A stretch of DNA of 64,000 nt from Bradyrhizobium lablabi (GCF_018129385.1 NZ_JAFCLN010000004.1:62001-126000), one strand, 5' to 3'; positions 34,333 to 43,913 are shown, counted from the first letter of the stretch. Numbers and translations: made by a program. Notes: generated by a model not told the origin, from the sequence alone.

Positions 34333-34794
34333 ATGCGTCATGTCATCGTCGTGGCCTTGGCGGGGGCAAGCCTGGCTGGCTGCTCCTCTTTCTCTTGGGA
34401 TTCCTTCAAGTCCGCGCCGCCGACCGTCCAGGTTCAACTGGAATCGGCCCCTCCCGGCGCTGAGGCCAAGACCTCGGCAGGTCCCGGCTGCACGACGCCC
34501 TGCCAGGTCGCCGTTCCCGCCTCCGACTTCACCGTGACCTTCACGATGAACAGGTTCCAGCCGGCGACCGTGCCGGTACAGGTCATCAACGTGCCCGCGG
34601 ACTATTCCGGCGAAAACGCCGTGCCCGGCGCCATTACGATCGAACCCAATCCGGTGTTCGCGGAATTGAAGCCCGCCGGTGCCCCGCCGAAGGCCGCGAG
34701 GGCCAAATCGCAGCGGCCGAAAGCCAAGAAGCCGCCGGCTGCGGCGCCCGCCGCCTCGCCCTTCCCGCCGCCGCCACCACCGCCGGTGCGCTGA
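34333..34794 (+). CDS. PEGA-like lipoprotein
   Basis: Small outer- or inner-membrane lipoprotein, 153 residues. The signal peptide ends in the lipobox LAGC (residues about 14-17; MRHVIVVALAGASLAGCSSF), so ATG at 34333 is chosen over 34300. The middle holds a PEGA-like beta domain (VQVQLESAPPGAEAKTSAGP, CTTPCQVAVPASDFTVTFT), and the C-terminus is a Lys/Ala- and Pro-rich tail ending PFPPPPPPPVR. PEGA proteins may bind the cell wall; the role here is unknown. Confidence 0.8.
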   Translation: MRHVIVVALAGASLAGCSSFSWDSFKSAPPTVQVQLESAPPGAEAKTSAGPGCTTPCQVAVPASDFTVTFTMNRFQPATVPVQVINVPADYSGENAVPGAITIEPNPVFAELKPAGAPPKAARAKSQRPKAKKPPAAAPAASPFPPPPPPPVR

Positions 34795-34922
34795 ACCGTT
34801 CTCTTCCGGCCAAGCCGTTCACTTGCGAAAGACCGGATTGTGAGTGCGCTGCAACCTGCATAAATAGGACTTGCAGGCAGCGGGGAACTCCTCTTTCTTC
34901 TTTGAGATAAAGGCACGTGTGA

Positions 34923-35951
34923 ATGAACGCGTTGAGTGACGCATCGCTGTTTGGTCCGATGACCGACCCGTTCGGGCGGACGATTCGCTATTTGCGGGTG
35001 TCGGTGACCGACCGCTGCGACCTGCGCTGCTTCTACTGCATGTCCGAGGACATGACCTTCCTGCCGAAGGCGGATTTGCTGACACTGGAAGAGCTCGACC
35101 GGCTGTGCTCGGCCTTCATCGCAAAAGGCGTGCGCAAGGTGCGGCTGACCGGCGGCGAGCCGCTGGTCCGGCGCAACGTGATGTCGCTGGTGCGCTCGCT
35201 GTCGCGGCATCTTTCCACCGGCGCGCTCGATGAATTGACACTGACCACCAACGGCTCGCAGCTCGCGCGCTTTGCAGGCGAGCTTGCCGATTGCGGCGTC
35301 AAGCGCGTCAACGTCTCGCTCGACACGCTCGATGCGGCAAAATTTCGCGACATCACGCGCTGGGGCGATCTCGACAAGGTGCTCAAGGGCATCGAGGCCG
35401 CGCGCGCGGCGGGCCTGGCGGTGAAGATCAACGCCGTGGCGCTTAAGAACCTGAACGAGGACGAAATCCCCGAGCTGATGCGGTGGGCGCACGGCAAGGG
35501 CATGGCGCTGACGCTGATCGAGGTGATGCCGATGGGCGACATCGGCGAAGGCGGCCGCATCGACCAGTATGTGCCGCTGTCGCTGGTGCGCGCACGGCTC
35601 TCGCAGCAATTCACGCTCACCGACATCGACGACAATACCGGCGGCCCTGCCCGCTACGTCGCGGTCGGCGAGACCGGCGGCAAGCTCGGCTTCATCACGC
35701 CGATGACCCACAACTTCTGCGAATCCTGCAACCGCGTGCGCATCACCTGCACCGGCACGCTGCACACCTGCCTTGGCCAGGAAGATGCCTCCGATTTGCG
35801 CAAACCGCTCAGGGCTTCGCCAGACAACGAGCTGCTTTCGGCCGCGATCGATCGGGCCATTGGACTAAAGCCGAAGGGCCACGACTTCATCATCGATCGC
35901 CGGCACAACCGCCCGAGCGTCAGCCGGCACATGAGCGTCACCGGCGGCTGA
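34923..35951 (+). CDS. moaA: GTP 3',8-cyclase (molybdenum cofactor synthesis)
   Basis: Radical SAM enzyme that starts molybdenum cofactor synthesis by converting GTP to 3',8-cyclo-H2GTP. 342 residues. The N-terminal [4Fe-4S] cluster uses Cys32, Cys36 and Cys39 (CDLRCFYC), the C-terminal cluster Cys266, Cys269 and Cys283, and LTGGEPLVR (75-83) binds SAM. The terminal Gly-Gly that MoaA needs is present. ATG at 34923 has a weak ribosome-binding site; a Met at 34959 is an alternative. No other moa gene is in the window. Confidence 0.95.
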   Translation: MNALSDASLFGPMTDPFGRTIRYLRVSVTDRCDLRCFYCMSEDMTFLPKADLLTLEELDRLCSAFIAKGVRKVRLTGGEPLVRRNVMSLVRSLSRHLSTGALDELTLTTNGSQLARFAGELADCGVKRVNVSLDTLDAAKFRDITRWGDLDKVLKGIEAARAAGLAVKINAVALKNLNEDEIPELMRWAHGKGMALTLIEVMPMGDIGEGGRIDQYVPLSLVRARLSQQFTLTDIDDNTGGPARYVAVGETGGKLGFITPMTHNFCESCNRVRITCTGTLHTCLGQEDASDLRKPLRASPDNELLSAAIDRAIGLKPKGHDFIIDRRHNRPSVSRHMSVTGG

Positions 35952-36260
35952 GCCTCACGCCGGCTATTCCCGACAGGTTACGTAGATTCCCGGGTGCGCC
36001 ATTTACCCCCGCGTCAATCTGTCCATTTTCCGATTGACGGCGGCAAAACGCGCTGAAATGGTGCCCCTGCTTCAAGCCTGCACGGCCGGATAGGCCACTT
36101 GTCCCTTTTCCGGGAAAGCAAAGACGGCGAAGCGGACGAGGGGGAGGAATTCGTTGCACTCACTGCTGCAAGCAAGTGACGCCTCGCCGCGCATCGCGCG
36201 CGGCGGCGTAGCCGTGCACAACAATAACATCGGCGCGCCGGCGCGGCCGCCGGGGAGAAA
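35952..36260. other. 309-bp intergenic region upstream of the TRAP permease genes
   Basis: No gene found. The stretch is GC-rich with short dyads (CGCCGCGCATCGCGCGCGGCGG near 36185) and a strong ribosome-binding site GGGGAG just before the ATG at 36261. It should contain the promoter of the dctQ-dctM pair; no clear -35/-10 was recognised. Confidence 0.4.
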
Positions 36261-36803
36261 ATGATGCGCTCATTGCTATCGCTGAGCAACGCGATCGACT
36301 GGCTGAACGAAAAAATAGGCGGCATCTGCAACTGGCTGGTTCTTGCAGCGTGCGTCGTTTCCGCCGCCAACGCCATGATCCGCTACGCGTTCGGCTACAG
36401 CTCCAACGCCTGGCTCGAACTGCAATGGTACATGTTCGCCGTGTTCGTGATGTTCGGCGCGTCCTACACCTTCAAGAAGAATGAGCATGTCCGCGTCGAA
36501 ATCCTCTATTTGATGCTGTCCGAACGCGGCCAGCTCTGGCTCGACATGATCGGTACGCTGTTCTTCCTGATCCCCTCCTGTCTCCTGCTCGCCTATCTGT
36601 CCTGGCCGTTCTTCATGCAGGCCTACAGCGTCGGCGAGATCTCCAGCAATGCCGGCGGCCTGATCCGCTGGCCCATCAAGTTCGTCGTTCCCGCCGGCTT
36701 CGTCTTCCTCGCGCTCCAGGGCGTCTCTGAAGTCATCAAGCGCATCGCTGCCTTGCAGGGCTACGTCATGATCGACGCCAAGTACGAGAGGCCGCTGCAA
36801 TGA
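36261..36803 (+). CDS. TRAP transporter small permease (DctQ type)
   Basis: Four-helix membrane subunit of a tripartite ATP-independent periplasmic (TRAP) transporter, 180 residues. Helices lie near 22-42, 56-76, 95-115 and 133-158; NAMIRYAFGYSSNAWLELQW and MFGASYTFKKNEHVRVEIL are family hallmarks of DctQ proteins. It pairs with the large permease, whose ATG overlaps its TGA (ATGA), so translation is coupled. Its cognate binding protein is not adjacent: only a 16-codon relic of one remains at 38629-38679, with intact relatives at 46495 and 49342 (inference). Confidence 0.92.
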   Translation: MMRSLLSLSNAIDWLNEKIGGICNWLVLAACVVSAANAMIRYAFGYSSNAWLELQWYMFAVFVMFGASYTFKKNEHVRVEILYLMLSERGQLWLDMIGTLFFLIPSCLLLAYLSWPFFMQAYSVGEISSNAGGLIRWPIKFVVPAGFVFLALQGVSEVIKRIAALQGYVMIDAKYERPLQ

Positions 36804-38401
36804 TTACGCTGGAGATGATGCCGCCGCTGATGTTCGGCGGCCTTATCCTCGCCATGCTGATCGGCTTCCCGGTGGCCTTCACGCTGGCTGCGCTCGGCCT
36901 GTCGTTCGGCTTCCTGTCGATCTATCTCGGCTTCTTCGACCTCAACTTCCTCCAGGCGATCCCGGGCCGCATCTTCGGCGCCGTGCTTTCCAACGAACTG
37001 CTGCTCGCCATTCCGTTCTTCACCTTCATGGGATCGGTGCTGGAAAGATGCGGCCTCGCCGAAGACATGCTGGATTCGATGGGCCAGTTGTTCGGACCGG
37101 TGCGCGGCGGCCTCGGCTATTCCGTCATCATCGTCGGCTTCATCCTCGGCGCCATCACCGGCACGGTGGCGGCGCAAGTGATCGCGATGGCGCTGATCTC
37201 GATGCCGGTGATGATGCGCTACGGCTACAACATCCGCTACATCACCGGCGTGCTGGCGGCTTCCGGCACCATCACACAGCTCGTGCCGCCCTCCCTCGTG
37301 CTGATCGTGATGGCCGACCAGCTCGGCAAGTCCGTCGGCGACATGTATCTCGGCGCCTGGGGGCCGTCGGTGCTCCAGATCGCGCTGTTCGCCGGCTACA
37401 CCTTTCTGCTTGGCCTGATCAAGCCGGGCCACGTCCCGCCGGTGCCGCCGGAAGGGCGCACGCTACAGGGTTGGGCGCTGTGGAAGAAGTGCCTGATGGG
37501 CATCATCCCCTCGGCGGTGCTGATCTTCGTGGTGCTCGGCACCATGATGCTCGGCCTTGCGACCCCGACCGAAGCCGGCGCCATGGGCGCGATCGGCGCC
37601 ATCGTGCTCGCCGCGATCCATCACAAGGACCTGTCCAGCAAGGGCCAGAAGATGATGCTGCTCGGCATCGCGGCCGCCGGCGTCGCCGTGATCATCGGCA
37701 TGATGCTGGGCGAAGGCAGGCTGCTCAAGCTGTCGCTGGCGGTGGTCTACATCGCCGTCGTCTGGCTCTGCCTCGAGGCGGTGCGCATCCCCGACCTGCG
37801 CGACCTGATCAAGCAGGGCTATGAATCCACCATGCGCCTGTCCTGCATGGTGATCTTCATCCTGATCGGCTCGACCTGCTTCTCGGTGGTGTTCCTCGGT
37901 GTCTCCGGCGGCGTCTGGCTGGAGCACCATCTGACCTCGATCCCCGGCGGCGTCTGGGGCTTCCTGATCTTCATCAACGTCTTCATCTTCTTCCTGGCGT
38001 TCTTCCTCGACTTCTTCGAGATCGCCTTCATCATCCTGCCGATGGTGGCGCCGATCGCGGCGAAGGTGCTGGCGCCGGTGGTCGGCCCCGATGCCGCGCT
38101 GATCTGGTTCGGCGTCATGCTGTGCGTGAACATGCAGACCTCGTTCCTGCATCCGCCCTTCGGCTTTGCGCTGTTTTACTTACGCGGCGTCGCGCCACGC
38201 GAGGTGAAGAGCTCCGACATCTACTGGGGCGCGGTGCCCTGGATCGTGCTACAGCTCATCATGGTCGCGCTGGTGGTCGCCTTCCCGATCACCGTGACCG
38301 CCCTGCTCGACAAGCCGATCGACGTCGACCTCAGCAAGGTCAAGATCGAGGTGCCGCAGATCGAACTGCCACCGCTGGATTTCGGGCAAGAGAAGAAATA
38401 G
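36800..38401 (+). CDS. TRAP transporter large permease (DctM type), oversized
   Basis: Large membrane subunit that moves carboxylates with Na+ or H+ gradients, 533 residues with about 14 helices. Family blocks: LLAIPFFTFMGSVLERCGLA, GFILGAITGTVAAQ, PPSLVLIVMADQLGKSVGDM and LHPPFGFALFYLRGVAP. Usual DctM is about 425 residues; here an extra region near 278-330 (LSSKGQKMMLLGIAAAGVAV onward) adds probably two helices, a form typical of 2-oxoacid-type (TakM) systems. It ends with an acidic tail. Coupled to the small permease by an ATGA overlap. Confidence 0.92.
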   Translation: MITLEMMPPLMFGGLILAMLIGFPVAFTLAALGLSFGFLSIYLGFFDLNFLQAIPGRIFGAVLSNELLLAIPFFTFMGSVLERCGLAEDMLDSMGQLFGPVRGGLGYSVIIVGFILGAITGTVAAQVIAMALISMPVMMRYGYNIRYITGVLAASGTITQLVPPSLVLIVMADQLGKSVGDMYLGAWGPSVLQIALFAGYTFLLGLIKPGHVPPVPPEGRTLQGWALWKKCLMGIIPSAVLIFVVLGTMMLGLATPTEAGAMGAIGAIVLAAIHHKDLSSKGQKMMLLGIAAAGVAVIIGMMLGEGRLLKLSLAVVYIAVVWLCLEAVRIPDLRDLIKQGYESTMRLSCMVIFILIGSTCFSVVFLGVSGGVWLEHHLTSIPGGVWGFLIFINVFIFFLAFFLDFFEIAFIILPMVAPIAAKVLAPVVGPDAALIWFGVMLCVNMQTSFLHPPFGFALFYLRGVAPREVKSSDIYWGAVPWIVLQLIMVALVVAFPITVTALLDKPIDVDLSKVKIEVPQIELPPLDFGQEKK

Positions 38402-38573
38402 CGGGCCGAGACAGTAGCGTGGCCTTGTCTCCGTCATGCCCCGGGGCATCCAGTAATCACCGACGTCGGTGAATCTAAGCGGAAGAGCACGGCGTACTGG
38501 ATCGTCCGCCGGAGCCTGTCATCCGGTCGGCCAGAGGCCGGACCGGGTGCCGGACGATGACAGCTTTCCTGTG

Positions 38574-38602
38574 AAAACCCCGGAGCGTCACTGCGGGGTT
38601 TT
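38574..38602 (+). terminator. Rho-independent terminator after dctM
   Basis: AAAACCCCG (38574-38582) and CGGGGTTTT (38594-38602) form a 9-bp stem around an 11-nt loop with a T-run on the + strand; as the arms are A- and T-bordered it can work in both directions. It separates dctM from the binding-protein relic on the opposite strand. Confidence 0.75.
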
Positions 38603-38628
38603 GCTTAGGCGTTTGATCCTGGCCACGC

Positions 38629-38679
38629 TCACCCCTGCGCGTTGCGCGCCATAGAATTGTCGTAGCCGAGCTCAGCGGC
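38629..38679 (-). pseudogene. Relic of a TRAP binding-protein gene (last 16 codons and stop)
   Basis: Minus-strand reading gives AAELGYDNSMARNAQG then TGA. The intact TRAP binding protein at 46495-47586 ends VAELGYDSFMARNAQG and its TGA stop is in the same position relative to this block. At DNA level 48 bp match (38633-38680 against 46499-46546) with 7 mismatches. The upstream part of the gene is absent, so this is a truncated copy left beside dctQ-dctM, presumably cut away by insertion of the following block. No transposon border is visible. Confidence 0.75.
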
Positions 38680-38821
38680 CCGAAATCGAGCTGAAGCACG
38701 AAAATGCTGCCAAAGTCAAAAGCGGACATTAGCTGTTGGTTTGGCCACGTCAGCCAAGGCCAGAAGCGGACGTGCGACCAGGCGGGCTCGATCCCCGCCA
38801 AACGCGATGTTGAAAGAGTGT

Positions 38822-40039
38822 TTAGAGGAAAGCCGGAATTCCTGTGATTGCGCGGCCGAGGATCAATGCGTGTACGTCATGCGTTCCCTCGTAGGTGTTG
38901 ACCGTCTCCAGGTTTTGCGCGTGACGCATGACATGAAACTCGCTCGATATGCCGTTACCTCCGTGCATGTCTCGAGCGAGCCGCGCGATCTCGAGAGCCT
39001 TGCCACAATTGTTACGTTTCGCCAGGGAGATCATTTCGGGAGCGGCGTGGTCGGCATCCATCAGACGGCCAATTTGCAAGGATGTCTGCAATCCGAGCGT
39101 GATCTCCGTTTGCATGTCCGCAAGCTTCTTCTGCACAAGTTGGGTGGCCGCCAGTGGCCGGCCGAATTGCTTACGGTCCAATACGTACTGCCGGGCACGA
39201 TGAAAACAATCCTCGGCAGCGCCCATGGCACCCCACGAAATTCCGTAGCGCGCGCGGTTTAGACATCCGAATGGCCCCTTGAGACCCGAGACGTTGGGAA
39301 GCAGCGACGTCTCGGGCACAACGACGCTATCCATGACGATCTCGCCCGTGACCGATGCACGAAGACTGAGCTTGCCGCTGATCTTTGGAGCCGATAGTCC
39401 GGGCGTGCCTTTTTCAAGGATAAACCCACGGATCTGATTTTCATGAGCCACGGAATTGGCCCAGACAACGAAAACGTCGGCGATGGGAGCGTTCGTGATC
39501 CACATCTTTGAACCAGTTAGGCGATAACCGTCGGAGACGCGCTCGGCGCGCGTCTTCATGCCGGCAGGATCCGATCCGGCGTCTGGCTCAGTCAGTCCGA
39601 AGCAACCGACCCATTCACCGCTCGCCAAGCGAGGCAGATAGCGCTTTCGTTGGTCGTCAGTCCCATAGGTGAAGATCGGATACATCACCAGCGATGACTG
39701 CACGCTGTTCATGGAACGATAGCCAGAATCCACTCGTTCAATCTCTCGGGCAACCAATCCGTAGGAAACATAGCTCGAATTTGCGCAGCCATATTCTTCA
39801 GGCAACGTCACGCCAATCAAACCGAGTTCACCCATCTCGCAGAAGATTTCGCGATCGGTTCGCTCATCAGCATAGGCCGCAATAATGCGCGGTAGCAGCT
39901 TTTCCTGGGAGTATTGTCGTGCGGTGTCCCGGATCAATCTCTCTTCTTCGGTTAATTGCCGATCGAGCAGAAGAGGATCATCCCACTGGAATCGAGCCTG
40001 GACGTGCGAAGACGGAGATATCCGTTCAATGAGTGCCAT
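38822..40039 (-). CDS. gcdH: Glutaryl-CoA dehydrogenase
   Basis: FAD enzyme that oxidises and decarboxylates glutaryl-CoA to crotonyl-CoA, in lysine, tryptophan, glutarate and some aromatic degradation. 405 residues. The sequence follows human GCDH closely as far as I recall: [17 protein letters not shown] with Arg108 (human Arg94), [27 protein letters not shown], and the end [20 protein letters not shown] with the catalytic base Glu384. The ATG at 40039 fits. It is the first gene, in reading order from the right, of a minus-strand set with the HCCA isomerase-like and GST genes. Confidence 0.94.
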   Translation of the reverse strand: MALIERISPSSHVQARFQWDDPLLLDRQLTEEERLIRDTARQYSQEKLLPRIIAAYADERTDREIFCEMGELGLIGVTLPEEYGCANSSYVSYGLVAREIERVDSGYRSMNSVQSSLVMYPIFTYGTDDQRKRYLPRLASGEWVGCFGLTEPDAGSDPAGMKTRAERVSDGYRLTGSKMWITNAPIADVFVVWANSVAHENQIRGFILEKGTPGLSAPKISGKLSLRASVTGEIVMDSVVVPETSLLPNVSGLKGPFGCLNRARYGISWGAMGAAEDCFHRARQYVLDRKQFGRPLAATQLVQKKLADMQTEITLGLQTSLQIGRLMDADHAAPEMISLAKRNNCGKALEIARLARDMHGGNGISSEFHVMRHAQNLETVNTYEGTHDVHALILGRAITGIPAFL

Positions 40040-40045
40040 GTCGGT

Positions 40046-40681
40046 TCACACCGCCGCTGGGGTCGCCGGCCGACGCACTCGCGGAGGCGTGGGCGACGTC
40101 AGTTCATCGTCGATGAACTCCATGCGGTCCTTGCCCCAGAACATCTCTTCGCCAACGAAGAACGTCGGGACGCCGAATACGCCGCGTTCAAGTCCCCCAT
40201 CGGTTTCGAAGATCAGTTCGTGCCTGATCTGGTCGCTTTCGACCAAGCGCTCGAATTCAGCCGGGTCTACGCCGAGGTCGGTGGCGATCGGCTTGAGCCC
40301 ATCAAGTTCTCCAACCGACGCGTCATTTCGTTCCCAATAGGCTGCGAAAATCTTCTCCATGTATTCCCATTCCTTGCCGAGGCGCCGCATCACAAGAGCG
40401 CCCCGCAAGGCCGGGCTCGTCTTCATCGGAAATTTCTTCGGCATCTGGAACGGCAGATTGTACCGCTTGGCCCACCGCATAAGGTCAATCTTGCGCGAGC
40501 GGAGCTTCACCTTCGGCTCTTCCATCAGCACGTAGTTCTGTTTTCGGAATACGTAGCCGAGATTGAACGGGTGCGGAACGACGGTAGCGCCGTGTTTCTT
40601 CGCGACTGGCTTGATCAGATGGAGCGCGAAGTAGCTGTTGGTGCTGCCGAGGTCCCAATAAAACTCGATGATCTTTTCCAT
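40046..40681 (-). CDS. 2-hydroxychromene-2-carboxylate isomerase-like (DsbA fold, kappa-class GST-like)
   Basis: Thioredoxin-fold protein of 211 residues in the HCCA isomerase/DSBA-like family. The start (MEKIIEFYWDLGSTNSYFAL) and end (GVFGVPTFFVGEEMFWGKDR) are classic for this family, with Ser in place of the DsbA active-site Cys. HCCA isomerases use glutathione to isomerise 2-hydroxychromene-2-carboxylate in naphthalene-type degradation; wider members are kappa-like GSTs of unknown substrate. It lies 6 bp upstream of gcdH and 18 bp from the GST gene, so it is likely part of their operon. Confidence 0.88.
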   Translation of the reverse strand: MEKIIEFYWDLGSTNSYFALHLIKPVAKKHGATVVPHPFNLGYVFRKQNYVLMEEPKVKLRSRKIDLMRWAKRYNLPFQMPKKFPMKTSPALRGALVMRRLGKEWEYMEKIFAAYWERNDASVGELDGLKPIATDLGVDPAEFERLVESDQIRHELIFETDGGLERGVFGVPTFFVGEEMFWGKDRMEFIDDELTSPTPPRVRRPATPAAV

Positions 40682-40699
40682 GAGCGTATCTCCCCTTGA

Positions 40700-41431
40700 T
40701 TATCGTGACGGATTGCCATCCGGCCCTTGCTCGGAATTTTCGAACTGTTTCGAACCGAAAAGATTGTCCCAAGCAGCACCGGTTGGCGGCTTCCGGTTCT
40801 TCTCGAACCGCTCCTTCAGCACGGCCAAACCGCGTTGTACTGCGGGACGCTCGCGAACCGCGCTGTACCATCGCTGGATCGATGGATAGCTTGCAAGGTT
40901 CTGGCCCTGAAACTTGTGTGACCGCAGCCAGGGATAGGCGGCAATGTCCGCGATGGAGTATTCGCCGGCGAGATACTCGCTTTCGGAAAGCCGCCGTTCC
41001 AATACCCGGTAGAGGCGTGCCGCTTCCGACGTGAAACGATCAACGGCGTAAGGGATCCTTTCCTTCGCATATTCGCGGAAGTGGTGCGCCTGTCCCAGCA
41101 TGGGCGCCATGCTCGCGGCCTGAAACGAGAGCCACTGCATGACCTGATAGCGTCGTTCAACATCGGCTGGCATGAAGCGGAAGCCGCTCTTCTCGGCCAG
41201 ATACGTCATGATGGCCGCTGACTCGAATAGCGAGTACGGCCTTCCGTTCGGTCCGTCTTGGTCGACGATAGCCGGAATCTTGTTGTTGGGGCTGATCTTG
41301 AGAAAGTCCGCGTTAAACTGTTCTCCCTTGCCGATGTGCACGGCTTCTACCTCGTAAGGAAGTCCGAGCTCCTCGAGCAAAATCGAGATTTTGTAACCGT
41401 TGGGGGTCGGCCAGAAATAGAGCCTGATCAA
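40700..41431 (-). CDS. Glutathione S-transferase family protein (YfcG/Ure2p-like)
   Basis: GST of 243 residues with an N-terminal thioredoxin-like half (MIRLYFWPTPNGYKISILLE, then SPNNKIPAIVD with the cis-Pro) and a C-terminal helical half (ALQAASMAPMLGQAHHF style, ARLYRVLERRLSESEYLAGE, YSIADIAAYPWL). The NGYKISILLEEL and ISPNNKIPAIVDQDG blocks are typical of the Nu/YfcG (Ure2p-like) class with disulfide-reductase activity. Substrate unknown; it probably works with the glutathione-dependent isomerase downstream. ATG at 41431. Confidence 0.9.
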   Translation of the reverse strand: MIRLYFWPTPNGYKISILLEELGLPYEVEAVHIGKGEQFNADFLKISPNNKIPAIVDQDGPNGRPYSLFESAAIMTYLAEKSGFRFMPADVERRYQVMQWLSFQAASMAPMLGQAHHFREYAKERIPYAVDRFTSEAARLYRVLERRLSESEYLAGEYSIADIAAYPWLRSHKFQGQNLASYPSIQRWYSAVRERPAVQRGLAVLKERFEKNRKPPTGAAWDNLFGSKQFENSEQGPDGNPSR

Positions 41432-41634
41432 AACACGCTCCCGCGTTCGTTTCGGTCAGCACGTTAAAGAACGAGCATTTCGCAGTCCAAGACGATCGAA
41501 GTCATAATTCAGTCGTGAAACGACTTGGCTTTGATAGGTCGCAAGTCGTCTTGATCAAGTTGCCGTCCGTATTGGACCCCAGCCGATGCAGAAATTATGC
41601 ATAGGCTTCCATTGAAGCGAACGGGAGCGAGAAC

Positions 41635-42885
41635 ATGACCAAGAGCGGCGCCTTACCCATGCTTTCAGGCCTCAAGGTCATAGATATCACTCAGTTCGTC
41701 GCTGGTCCGACGGCATCGCGTGTGCTGGCGGAAATGGGCGCCGATGTCATCAAGGTGGAGCTGGCGCCTTGTGGTGACAGATCCCGTGTTCAGGGCATGA
41801 AGGCAAAGGATGCACCGGAAAACGCCGCGCCTCACAGCACCTATTTCTTCCAGCACAATCACTCCAAGCGGGGCATCGCGCTGGACTTCAAGAACGAGCG
41901 GGCCCGGGAAATCCTGAAGGGCATGATCTCGCAGGCCGACGTTCTCGTCGAGAACTTCAGCCCCGGAGTCATGGCCCGAGCCGGCATGTCGTACGACGAC
42001 CTAAAGATCCTGAATCCCAGTCTCGTGATGTGCTCGATTTCCTTCGCCGGCCAGACTGGTGCTCTGAGCGAGAAACCCGGCTACGACTATATCGGCCAAG
42101 CCTATGCCGGCGTGACGGGAATGATCGGAGAGGCTGATGGGAGTCCGTCGCTCGTCACGATGGCAATCGGGGACGTTTCCACGGGCATGTCGGCAGCGCT
42201 GGCGATCGTCGCTGCACTGTTTCATCGCGAGCGAACCGGCGAGGGGCAGCATGTGGAAAGCACCCTACTCGATACCTATTTCCACATGCACGAAGCAAGC
42301 ATCCCCCGTGTGTCCAAGCTCGGTAGGCGGTATATGCAGCGCCGAACCGGATCGCAGCATCCGGACGGAGGGCCCACAGGCATCTTCAAGTGTGGCGATG
42401 GAAAATACATCACCTTGATGTCCCTGGCGCATCAATGGCCGCAATTGGTCCAGGCCCTCGAGATGCCTGAACTGAAGGACGACCAACGGTTTGCAAACGC
42501 CGGTTTGCGGCGCAAGAACAACGATCTGCTCAAGGAAATCCTTGAAGGCTGGCTCGCCTCTGTCGGCTCGCGCGAGGAATGTCTCAAGCAGCTCGAGAAG
42601 CACCGCATTCCGGTTGCACCGGTCCTGGACATGAATGAAGTACTGGAACTGGATCATCTCAAGGCACGGAACACGGTACGGACCGTGGTCGACCCGTTGC
42701 TAGGCGAGTTCAAGGTACCCTCAACGCCGGTGCGCTTTTCAGGTTGGCAAGCTCCTTCGCGTCTATCGGCAGCGCGGCTCGGCGAGCACAATGCTGACGT
42801 CCTTCGCGAATACGGCATGTCGGACGAGGAAATCTCCGACCTGCACAGGAAGAAGATTTTCGTGAGGGATCGATCGCTCGGTTAG
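41635..42885 (+). CDS. Class III (CaiB/BaiF-type) CoA transferase, copy 1
   Basis: Family III CoA-transferase, 416 residues, that moves CoA between carboxylic acids through an aspartyl-CoA intermediate. The catalytic Asp is Asp151 in PGYDYIGQAYAG; further blocks are VIDITQFVAGPTASRVLAEM, VENFSPGV and SISFAGQTG. Relatives include succinyl-CoA:glutarate CoA transferase, which would suit the neighbouring gcdH (inference). Its stop overlaps the stop region of the convergent LysR gene by 4 bp. ATG at 41635 behind AACGGGAGCGAGAAC. Confidence 0.9.
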   Translation: MTKSGALPMLSGLKVIDITQFVAGPTASRVLAEMGADVIKVELAPCGDRSRVQGMKAKDAPENAAPHSTYFFQHNHSKRGIALDFKNERAREILKGMISQADVLVENFSPGVMARAGMSYDDLKILNPSLVMCSISFAGQTGALSEKPGYDYIGQAYAGVTGMIGEADGSPSLVTMAIGDVSTGMSAALAIVAALFHRERTGEGQHVESTLLDTYFHMHEASIPRVSKLGRRYMQRRTGSQHPDGGPTGIFKCGDGKYITLMSLAHQWPQLVQALEMPELKDDQRFANAGLRRKNNDLLKEILEGWLASVGSREECLKQLEKHRIPVAPVLDMNEVLELDHLKARNTVRTVVDPLLGEFKVPSTPVRFSGWQAPSRLSAARLGEHNADVLREYGMSDEEISDLHRKKIFVRDRSLG

Positions 42886-43853
42886 CGAGGCCTGCGCGGG
42901 CGTCGAGATTGCCTCGGAGACTTGGTTGTGTCGGCGTTAACCCCGCCCACCGGAGTTTTCGGCTTTAGCCGTGTCGCTTGCTGGAATAGATGCCGGACAA
43001 GAGACGACCTATCTTCCCAACGCTTAGCAAGCCATACGGCAGTCAAAGCCTTCGGGTCGCTCAGCGGAACAAACTTCAGGCCGGCCAGTGGAAGGCGCCT
43101 GAGCGATTCGGGCAAGATCGAGATGCCCATTCCGGCGGCCACCAGACCCATCATCGTGGGCGTTGCATTTGCCTCCTGGACGACGCTTGGAAAAAAACCG
43201 GCATCACGACACAGGTCGATGATCTTTTGATGCAAACCGCTTCCAATCGAACTAGCGTAGAGCACCATCGGTTCATGTTCCAGATCGGCGACTGACAGAT
43301 CGCCTTGTCTGGATGCCAGTGGATGGTCGAGCCGCATGACGGCCATCAGTCGCTCGCGCGCGATCTCGACGGACTGGATGGAACTCGGCTTAGGTTGAAG
43401 CGGCCGCACGAAGCCAAGGTCGAGACGGCCATCAAGGATGGCATCGACCTGCTGGTAAGTCGGCATCTCCTGCAGGATCAGATCGACATCGGTGTGTGTG
43501 GCGCGAAACTCGAAGATGAGTTTCTGAAAGCCCTCCACGAAGGGGGCGGAGCCGAAGAATCCGATTTTTACTTCGCCCAGAAGACCGCGATGTATGCGCT
43601 CGGCACGCATGGCCGCAACGTCGACGCGTTGGAGAATCTCCAATGCTTCTTTCAGGAGAGACTTTCCTGCGTTCGTCAATTCGACGCGTCTGTTCGACCG
43701 CTCAAACAGGCGCGCGCCAATCTCGCGTTCCAGCGCGAGGATTTGCTGGCTCAATGGAGGCTGTGAGATGCCGAGGCGATCAGCGGCCTTGCCGAAATGA
43801 AGATCTTCGGCGACGGCGACGAAGTAGCGCAAATGCCTCAACTCGATATTCAT
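42882..43853 (-). CDS. LysR-family transcriptional regulator
   Basis: LysR-type regulator, 323 residues. N-terminal winged-helix DNA-binding domain (MNIELRHLRYFVAVAEDLHF, DRLGISQPPLSQQILALERE, GARLFERSNRRVELTNAGK), then an inducer-binding domain of periplasmic-protein fold (VKIGFFGSAPFVEGFQKLIF). It is divergent from CoA transferase copy 2 at 43971 and very likely controls that gene and perhaps the whole block. In pseudomonads a LysR gene (gcdR) accompanies gcdH and a CoA transferase, giving a parallel for glutarate use. Inducer unknown. Confidence 0.93.
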   Translation of the reverse strand: MNIELRHLRYFVAVAEDLHFGKAADRLGISQPPLSQQILALEREIGARLFERSNRRVELTNAGKSLLKEALEILQRVDVAAMRAERIHRGLLGEVKIGFFGSAPFVEGFQKLIFEFRATHTDVDLILQEMPTYQQVDAILDGRLDLGFVRPLQPKPSSIQSVEIARERLMAVMRLDHPLASRQGDLSVADLEHEPMVLYASSIGSGLHQKIIDLCRDAGFFPSVVQEANATPTMMGLVAAGMGISILPESLRRLPLAGLKFVPLSDPKALTAVWLAKRWEDRSSLVRHLFQQATRLKPKTPVGGVNADTTKSPRQSRRPRRPR

Positions 43854-43888
43854 ATCTATAACGTATCAGAAAAATCGGTCGTTCTACA

Positions 43889-43913
43889 TATCGAACGGGA
43901 CCTAATTGATATT
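43889..43913. promoter_or_regulatory. Putative LysR operator
   Basis: ATATC (43889-43893) and GATAT (43909-43913) are inverted in the AT-rich gap between the divergent LysR and CoA transferase starts. The T-N11-A type geometry of LysR boxes is only loosely met, so this is a weak candidate. Confidence 0.3.

Larger units (their letters stand above)
38402..38821. other. 420-bp gene-poor junction with repeat, terminator and TRAP binding-protein relic
   Basis: Holds an inverted repeat (about 38431-38565, GTCATGCCCCGGGGCATCCA to GCCGGACGATGACA), a terminator (38574-38602) and the relic of a TRAP binding-protein gene (38629-38679). The part from 38680 to the gcdH stop at 38822 includes direct short repeats AAGCGGAC (near 38713 and 38766) and a T-arm-like GCGGGCTCGATCCCCGC (near 38782), but no full tRNA. 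Confidence 0.6.

Noticed and set aside
38740..38805. tRNA-like 3' half (GCGGGCTCGATCCCCGC, a T-arm look-alike) beside the insertion junction
   Set aside because: The loop lacks T54 of the usual TTC, and no acceptor, D or anticodon stems could be folded around it; treated as chance.
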